DNA of 64,000 nt. It comes from Gymnorhina tibicen (lineage: Eukaryota > Chordata > Aves > Passeriformes > Artamidae). A program made the translations under genes and the position numbers. Location of the stretch: assembly GCA_013399875.1 (NCBI GenBank), contig VXAZ01003272.1:405341-469340 (forward strand), given 5' to 3'. Positions 23,101 to 32,100 of this stretch are shown here, piece after piece. The first letter of the stretch is position 1; every line of letters begins with the position of its first letter. The notes under the pieces are model-generated. The model was given only the letters and a program-made list of their open reading frames with translations, was not told the DNA's origin and made no database searches.

Positions 23101-26100
23101 TTTGAAGCATCTTTAATTCTAGGGAGACAATTACTATCAACTTTTTACCTGCTCTTACTATGTACTTTGTGTAGAGGACTTGTTTCTGTGAGTTGCTGTG
23201 GTTGATGCTTTTTCTCTTTTCCTCTCCCAGGTGTTCGCTTCCCTGAGTCGAGCAAAGAGGAGGTGCAGGATCAGAAGCAGCTGCTGAAGGATGCTGCCGC
23301 GTTCCTGCTGTCGTGCCAGATCCCAGGCTTGGTGAGGAACCGAGGGCCAGCAGTGATGTTGCCCTCAGAGCTTGGCTGCTCTGAGCAAGCAGTGGCACTG
23401 GTGACCTCTGGGACACCAGCTTGGCCTGAGCAGCTGCAGGCTCTGGCACCGGTGGGGGAGCACAGGGACCAGCACGAGCATCGCGTGCAAGGGCACGAGG
23501 GCTTTTCCATTTCCCATCTTACATCATGGCACAATTTTCTCACCTCAATCCAACAAGTAATTTTTTGCACTGGTAATTAAAGCTATTGCTAAGAGTTTGG
23601 GACAATAGAGACCACATAAGCCATCCTCCCTAGCCCTGGGCATCCTTCACAGCTTATTGTTTTAGCTGACCCTGGCTGTGACTCAAGTCAGTGACTAATA
23701 ATTTGAAGTGAACTGGGAAATTGTTTTTACTAATAACAGTCATTAAAAACTCCTTCTGTAGGTCTTAAGCATTTTGGATGTTACCCATGCACCTGGCCAG
23801 ATAAGAAATCCCAGTTCCTCCCTTCCTGGGACGCTTGCTGAATTGATGGCTAAGGCAGTTGTCAGAGCAGCACTGGAACTGGCAGGGGAGAACTCATGAG
23901 CTCTAGTCCAGGAGGTCCAGGGGTTGTTGGTTGTGTGTAGGAGAGGGTTTTCCTTGTTGGAAAGTTTCTTCTGAACTCTAAATCTACTAGTTCTGTAGTC
24001 AGCACCAGCTATTCAGTCTTTAAGTGAAAAAGGAGGGGAGTGAGTCAGAAAAGGGCTTGGTGATTGTTGATTACAAGGTAGTTGATGCTCCAGTATATAA
24101 ACCCAAAACACTGCACAGGCCTGTGTGAGAGCAGGTTGCAGACCAGCTGCTGTAGCAGGTAGTCCTGTGCGTATCAGAGAGGAGCTGGTGTTAGTCCATG
24201 ACGTGAATTAAACAACTGTTTATCAGCACTGCAACACTACTTAAAGTGCAAGTGCCATTTCTCCTTATCAGCTATGTGTGCACAGCCCCACGTACTCTTT
24301 TAATTGGAAATGTGTTTAGTTAGTGACTGTGAGGCCCTTAAAGAAGGCTCAGCCTGCTACTTGCACAAGTAGGAGTTGTTTTGCCTCTGCCTCTGTGAGA
24401 GTGTAGTGCTGCTCCTTCCCTGCTGAGACAGAGGAGTGAAACTGGCCCCAGTGGCAAGGACCTGGCCCAGACTGGGCTGGCTACTGCAGGTGTCCCCCTG
24501 CCTGTGCACCATGATGGTCCCTGGTGTTACAGCAGGTGTTACCCACCAAAGGAGTCTTGTTTGGGGTCAGTGCCTGCCTTCAGGGTGACCCTTAGCCCCC
24601 AGTAACGAGGTGTCTGCAGTGGCATCAGGGAACCCCTGTCCTGCCTCCTGGTGTGGTTTTTAAAATTTTTTTTTTTTAATGGAAGCTCTTTCCTTTATGT
24701 TTGTCCTCAGTAACCAAAGTCTGTACGTACCCTGCAGGTCAAGGACTGCCTGGATCACACGGTGCTCCCGATGGATGGGGCGACCTTGGCTGAGGCCATG
24801 CACCAGAGGGGCATCAACATGCGTTACCTGGGCAAAGTGATCAACTTCATCACCAAGACCCCTGGCCGTGCACAGCTGGATCACATCTTTGTAAGCATCA
24901 GGCTTAGTGTCAGACAGTTCAAACCAGTGTGGCATCGTTTGTCCCGAGGAGATTCCCACTTGGCCAGTTGTTCTCTCTGTGTAAAAATAAACAGCTTCAG
25001 AAATAGGGGAGGAGGGAGAAGGACCTGTAAGTGGTGGCCGGGGAGGTTTTTTTTCCCAAATCCATAATGGCTTTCATAATGTTAGGGACTGTGAGTATGT
25101 TTTGGGGTAGAGAATTGCTTCAGGGATTCCCAAATGTCATAGTGAGTAACACAGCTGGATTGTCAGCCACGCAGTTTTTTAAGCCTCTAAGACACATCTG
25201 GGCTTTGGATCAAACTCTGAAGTGTTGTGAGTGTGGCTGCCCAGGAGCAGGCAAGGGCTGGGCTGCGGCAGCCCCTGGAGCACTGTTGGAGCTGTGCTGA
25301 GCCGCACTGGTGGCTTGTGGTCACCAGGCACAGGGGTGCCAGGGGCTCCTCACTGGCTCCAGCAGAGCTGTCAAATGCTGTTGCAGTTCTGTGCTGCAGG
25401 GAGAATAGTGTGTCTCCTGCAGATCTTGATAAAAGACCATTTCAAAAGCCCAGTGTGTTTTTCCATTTTCTTGCCAATGGACTCAGTCTGTTCTTTATTC
25501 CTTTGGGTAGAAAATTGGAATCAGCGAATTGATCACTCGATCAGCCAAACACATCTTCAAGACGTACCTCCAGGTATGACCTGCAATCTGACCTCTTGCC
25601 TCATGTGTCCTCCCTAATGACTTTTTTCCACAAACAGAGCTGTTCGGGGTTCTCCTCTCATTAGGCAGTTCCTAGGGGGTTGCATGGCAACGAGAAGTAC
25701 AAGCTCATTAGCACTGAAATAGGTACAGGCCTGTATGTAAGGGAAAACAAGTTCCCACTTGAAGAAAGCTTTCCCGGAGAGCAATCATTCATGCTTTCCC
25801 TTCCCAGATCCTCACTCATTATGTTGGAGGCTTTTAAAAGTGAAATCACAGCTTGTTTTCCTTGTAATACCTTTTCCTCTTAAACAGAGTTGTTTTTGCC
25901 CTTCTAAGAAGCCTTTTTAATTGGCTCAACACTACATATCCTCGTACCTGCTCACACACAGCACAGCAATACATCTGGCTTGGTTCCAGCGCCAAAATCT
26001 TCTTTGCACTCTCTGCTTTCTCTGTCCCAGGTAGCAGCCCGAAGTGTAACTCCACATTTCTGTGTGTAGGTATATACTTAAACTCCATCAACATAACTCC

Positions 26101-29100
26101 GTCTGTGCTAGTGCCACTTGGAAACACCACCTTCCTGTCCCTCTCATGGAAAATCTCCCTGTTTCTGCAGGACTGGATGTGTGTGAGGCTCGGGGTCAGA
26201 GCAGTGCTGTGTGATGTGGGTGTCTCTCCCGACTGACTCTGGTGTCTCTCTCTAGGGTGTGGAGCTGTCAGGTTTATCCGCTGCCATCAGCCACTTCCTC
26301 AATTGTTTCCTGAGCTCCTTCCCAAATCCCATTGCCCATCTTCCAGCTGATGAGCTGGTCTCCAAGAAGAAGAACAAGAAAAGGAAAAACAGGAACCTTG
26401 GAAATGCTGATAACACTGCATGGGCCAGCATGACCCCTCAGGAGCTATGGAAGAATATTTGTTCAGAAGCAAAGAACTATTTTGATTTCAGTCTTGAATG
26501 GTAAGTGGAGCAGGTGACCCTGGCTTGTGCCTGGACTCAAACTTCTGTAGCTCTTGTTCTTTAACAGGACCTCCCTTCTTGATTTGTTTTCTGTTTGAAT
26601 AAAATTTGTACCCTTGAGGGACTTACACAAATTTTTAATGGAAAGAAATTGGGCAAAGAGTAGGAAGGGGGAAGTGAAATTTTGAATCAGTTGAAACCTA
26701 TGATGCAAAGGCAGCCAGGAGAAGCAGAGGAGGAAGGGAAACCTTTCCTAAGGGTACAGAGGGGACCGGAAGGTGAGAAGCAGAAGTAGTATGATCAAAA
26801 GATACTTGTGTATATCAACAATGATTTAGGCTGAAGGGAGCTTCTGTTCCAAAAAAAAGGACTGCTGCTCCTGCATATGAGCAGAGATGGGGAACAAGGA
26901 GGGGGAACAAACATTGTGAGTGCTAAACTGGAAGCACCAGTGAAGTGGCCCAAGAGAAAAGCCACGGCTAGTTGGATAAACCAACTTTTGGTAGTTGGAC
27001 AGCGATCACCACTTCGTGTCAGGGACTGCCCAGTCCTCGCCAAGAGCTGAAGGTGTTCAGCCCAAACGCTGCAGTGGGCTTTGAGAACACATGTAGGATT
27101 TCCATAAAAGCACTGCTGTGCTCTGTAGGGTTTCACAGACCATGGGCAAACTCTGCAGTGTTAGTCTTTGGTTTGAGTTAGCACCTGGCTGTACAGGGAC
27201 CTGTGCCTCAGGGACCCACAATGGAGCGATGTCCTTGAGCAGAAACTCCCCTGAGAGCTGAAGCTTGTGTGTGCTTTCTGCAGTGAGAATGCTGACCAGG
27301 CAGCTGAAGTGTATAATCTACAGAAAATCACCCTGCTCCGTGAAATCTCCCTCAAAACTGGAGTCCAGGTAAGATTCACGTCCTCCTTCCCTTGCCATCA
27401 TGTTCTGTGCTGAGGAACGTGAAGAGTAAGTGCAGTGTGTTTTGCAGGCACAGCACGAGCCCCACAACGTCTTTGTGGTGTTCATGTTGGAATACAGGTC
27501 CCAGCTCTGAGAAAGGGATTTCTAATCCAGTTCCCTCTTAGGGTAAAGGTGCTGGCATGTCCCTTGGAAGCCTCAGTACAGTTGCACTGCCTTCTCGCTG
27601 CTCTGTGGGCTGTGGGACAACTACTGGATGAGCTCTCCTGTCAAGGGTTCAGTGTTGGCACTGCGGTGCCATTTTGCCATGTACCTGTGGTGGTGCACAC
27701 CTACATCTGACCACCTTGCAGAGCTCTGTCCGGGTCATGGTACAGGAGATATTTTGACTGTGAATCCACGTTTAGAATTTTGCCCCTTTTCTTGCCAAGT
27801 GCCTATGGAAGTGGTAACTGTGCCCTCCACTCTTTTTGGTCCCTCCAGATCCTGCTGAAGGAGTACAACTTTGACAACAGGCACAAGCCCACTTTCACAG
27901 AAGAGGATATTCTTAACATCTTCCCTGTAGTGAAGCATGTAAACCCCAAAGCTTCTGATGCTTTCCACTTCTTCCAGAGCGGGCAAGCAAAAGTTCAGCA
28001 AGGTACAGACCCCATGTGCCTCTGCCTCTCGGGATGATCACTGATAATGGGAGGAGCAGGGTGTGTGGGGCATGGCTACCAGGACACTCCTGGCCCCTGG
28101 TTTGGTAGAGAATCCTGGTCTCCAAGACCATCTGGAACACTCCTGCTATAAAGCCACCAGCAGTGAGCATGGATGGGTCAGGGCAGTGATGTCCTTCCCC
28201 CAGGGCAGCGACCTGTGTCTGTGTATCCCACTGCTGGTCTCACTTCCTGTCTCCAGCAGTGTTAGGGGTTATTTTACATATATGGATATGCCTTCTTTTC
28301 AGGTTTCTTGAAGGAGGGCTGCGAGCTCATCAATGAAGCCTTAAACCTGTTCAACAATGTGTATGGTGCTATGCATGTAGAAATCTGTGCCTGCCTGAGG
28401 CTGCTAGCTCGGCTCAACTACATCATGGGAGATTACTCAGAGGTAAGCAGGGGCTCCGAGGGGGTCTCCTCAGTGCTCTCACTCCTTCCCCATGCTTGCT
28501 GAAGCTCACAGCGTGGTGTGACTTGCTCTGGGTTGTGTTCTCTCCAGGCCTTAAGCAATCAGCAGAAAGCGGTGCTAATGAGCGAGAGGGTCCTGGGCAT
28601 TGAACACCCCAACACCATCCAAGAATATGTGAGTATGGGGGGCTGGGGGAGCAGCAGCACCTCAGGCATCAGGCTGCAGACTGCGAGCCTTAGTTCTTGT
28701 CTGCAGCTGGAAAACAGCTGCATTTTCCTCTTTTCTGCAGCTTTCTTTCCAGAATCCTCCCATCATGTCTTATGATCCTGCAAAGTGAAAAGCTGAGTGT
28801 GTGCACTCTAAATGTCCTGCATGCTCACTATTTGTCCTTCTTAGCCTAGGTCTCTAGTGTTTGTCAGCTGCATCTTTATTTAGATACATTAATTCTCCTG
28901 GCTTTGGCCCTGGGCTTATGTCAAAAACAAAAAGAGGAAAGAATCCCCCCCAAAACACAGTCAGAATATGACATACATATACAAGTCAGGTTGGAAATAT
29001 TCTGTGAGGGGTGTTAAGAGAAACTGGAATAGAACACTCATCTTCTTCAGTGCTGTGTCCTCTGGGACACCTCAGTGGGGCTGTTCATCAGCCAGCAGAC

Positions 29101-32100
29101 TTGGGCGTTTCAAAGTGGCTGAAGTCCTTTAACCATTAAGGAAGACTTTTTATTCATGTGCAGCTGAGGAAAGGAGTGGAGAGATTAGTTTCCTTTACAT
29201 GAATATTGGGTCCCTTCTCTTGTCCTAGATGCACCTGGCTCTGTACTGCTTTGCAAACAGCCAACTCTCGACAGCACTGAACCTGCTGTACCGTGCACGC
29301 TACCTCATGCTGTTGGTATTTGGGGAGGATCACCCAGAAATGGCACTCTTAGATGTAAGTAATCCGTTCAAGCGTCTTCAAGTTCCTAATCTCTTAAGAA
29401 ACCTCTTGACCTTTAAGATGCCCACATGATGGCTGTTGAAAACAAACGTTCAGGCAGTGCTTTTCCTCTCCGGTTGGTGCCATTAGATGAAGGAAAAAAG
29501 GCTGTGCTGGGATACTGCAGATGGGGTTTGGGCACCTGTAATCCTTAGGAAAACTCCTTCGTTTATTGTGTTCTTGTTGCGCTGGCACGAACTGGAGAGT
29601 TTGTTACCTCCCTTGTGCCTGGCGTGTTTGGGCCGAGCTCCCACGGCCGGGGATGGTCCCTGCCGTGTGTCACTGCTGCAGGGACATGGCCAGGGCTGCA
29701 GCCCTCCCGGCAGTGACACACCTGTGGGGTCCTGCTGTTCACAGAGCAGGAACTGTAGTGTCAGTGTGTCTTTCCCAACGCCTGCTCGGCTTCTCTGTAC
29801 AGAACAACATTGGCCTGGTGCTCCACGGGGTCATGGAGTATGACCTGTCCCTCCGGTTCCTGGAGAACGCGCTGGCCATCAGCTCCAAGTACCACGGCTC
29901 CAAGTCTTTGAAGGTTGCACTGAGGTGAGGCAGGGTGGGGTGCTGGGCTGGGTCACTGCTGTCAGAGCGAGCACAGTCACCGAGCGCTCACATGGGAGGG
30001 TCTGGTCTTGGGAACTGCAGATTCTGTCTTGTCCCAGAGCCAAGGTCATGGTGCAGTATCCAAGTTTGTTATTTCAAAAGATGGAGATCCCTTGTTCTTA
30101 AGATTAATTGTGGGATCTACTGTGATGCTGCTTGGTCAGAAAATCTGTCAAGATGACCCTGCTCCCTGTGGACTCTCAATAGAAAAATGTATGTGAGGAG
30201 TAAAGGTTGGGAGAACCTGTAAGGCAATTACACTGGGAGCCAGGGACAGTATGTTAAATATTCATGTTTAATTGTTTCAGCCCTCGGGGAGGGATCTTTG
30301 AGAATCATTTAATGTGCTTTTGTCCTTTGCCATAAAGTCCTGTATTTGAATAAAAACCCTGAGTGGCTTCTGTGTGCTGCCAAGGGAGCTGGGACTGGTG
30401 ACACCTGTAGGGTCTGCTCCCAGTGCCCACTGCTGCAGTGCTGGAAGCCCTCTGTCCTCCAGTGCAGAACTGGCTCTGTCAGCCAGGCATGGCCCACTCC
30501 CAGTTCTTGCTGCCACATCGCAGCCATCTGTTCTCCATCGGGGTGCAAATCAACCTGATTAAACATCTGCAACAGCCTGCCTTTTTTTCTGGTGGCTGAT
30601 GAATGTGCAGGCTGCAAAGAGTCTTCTGCTGTCCCTCAGTGGCACTGGGATGCTTGGAGAGACCCATCCCCTCCCACAGAGAAACCCTGCCAAACCCAGC
30701 GATGTCTTTTTCCTTCCAGAAGCACAAAGGCCAACAGTCCAAGCCAAGTCAGCTCTCCCAGCTGGTGAGAGCCCAGGGGACTCGGGCCTGGCTCTGCCTG
30801 AGGGCTTAGGGCCGCAGCCTTCCTCTCCGGTTAATAAATCCAGCCCCAAGGTATTCCCGTGGATGTGCCTCTCCCTTTGGTTCACTGCTGTGGCCTTCAG
30901 CTTTCCTGGATGCAGGAGGAAAGATGCCCAGTTCAGTCTTTATCTCTCTTGGTCACTTCTCAGCATTCCAACAAAAATCCAACCCAAATGAGTGTAGTAT
31001 TTGAATCCTCAGCTGGGCTGGGAAGAAGTAACTCCCAGGGTGCTGCATTCAGTCTCCTTTCACGCTCGTGTTAACACTTTCAGCCCAAACACTGATGGCA
31101 CAGTCACACTTGCTGCAGCACAGAAATGTTTCTTCTTCAGAGAAGTGACTCAGCCCTTTTCCTTCCCTCAGCCACCACTTGGTTGCCCGAGTGTACGAGA
31201 GCAAAGCAGAATTCCGGTCGGCTCTGCAGCATGAGAAGGAAGGCTACACCATCTACAAGAACCAGGTGATGAGGGGCCACGCTGTGCACTTGTGTGCTGT
31301 CACTGCAGGGCCAGAACTGAGCAGTTCCACTGCAAACCAGTGCCCAGCCTCAGCCTTGGGGAGGCCTTTCCTACAAACAGCTCTGAGCAGATGCCAGGGA
31401 GTCCTGGTAGGGCCGGGGCAAAATTGCTGCCCACTGCTGTGCCACGAGTCTTGGCTCAGCTTCCTGCAAATGTGTCCGTGCTCTACCCATGGCTGGACAA
31501 GTACTTCTGTCATGGCATGGCCCCATGTTCTGGTGGGGCTTGGGAAAAACTGGTCTCTTCTCCCTATGTTTTGCACCACTGGTCTTTAAATACCAGCTCC
31601 AAACTGGTTTGGTAGTGAGCTCGCAGCCCGGCTGCTGCTCAGCGAAACTCCTGCCCCGGCCCGGGGCTGTCTGAGCACGTCTGCGGCTGCACGCGGTGAC
31701 TCAGCGCCACTGAGCTGGCTGAAGGCACGGCCCAGTGCAGGGAATGCCGGAATGCTGCTCCTGGAAGCGCAGCCCAGTGCGGGAAATGCTGGAATACTGG
31801 TCCGGGTGGCGGGGGATGCTGGAATGCTGCTTCTGGAAGAAGAGCCCAGTGCAGGGAATGCTGCTCACCCAGCAAATGCGCTCCCACTTGATGAAAATGT
31901 GAAATGTTGATAATAAGGCTCCCAGAGGAGCTGTTAAATCGGTTTTTGAATGCCGAGGCAGGTAAAATCCATTTTGCTGAGTTCCTGTAAGGATGCCGAG
32001 CTGGCAGCACCCAAGTGTGTGTCCTGGGTTGGGTCCTGTTCTCACTTGTGGTGTTGAACCCTTTTTTTTCCCATTTCCCATCAGCTCGGTGAACACCACG

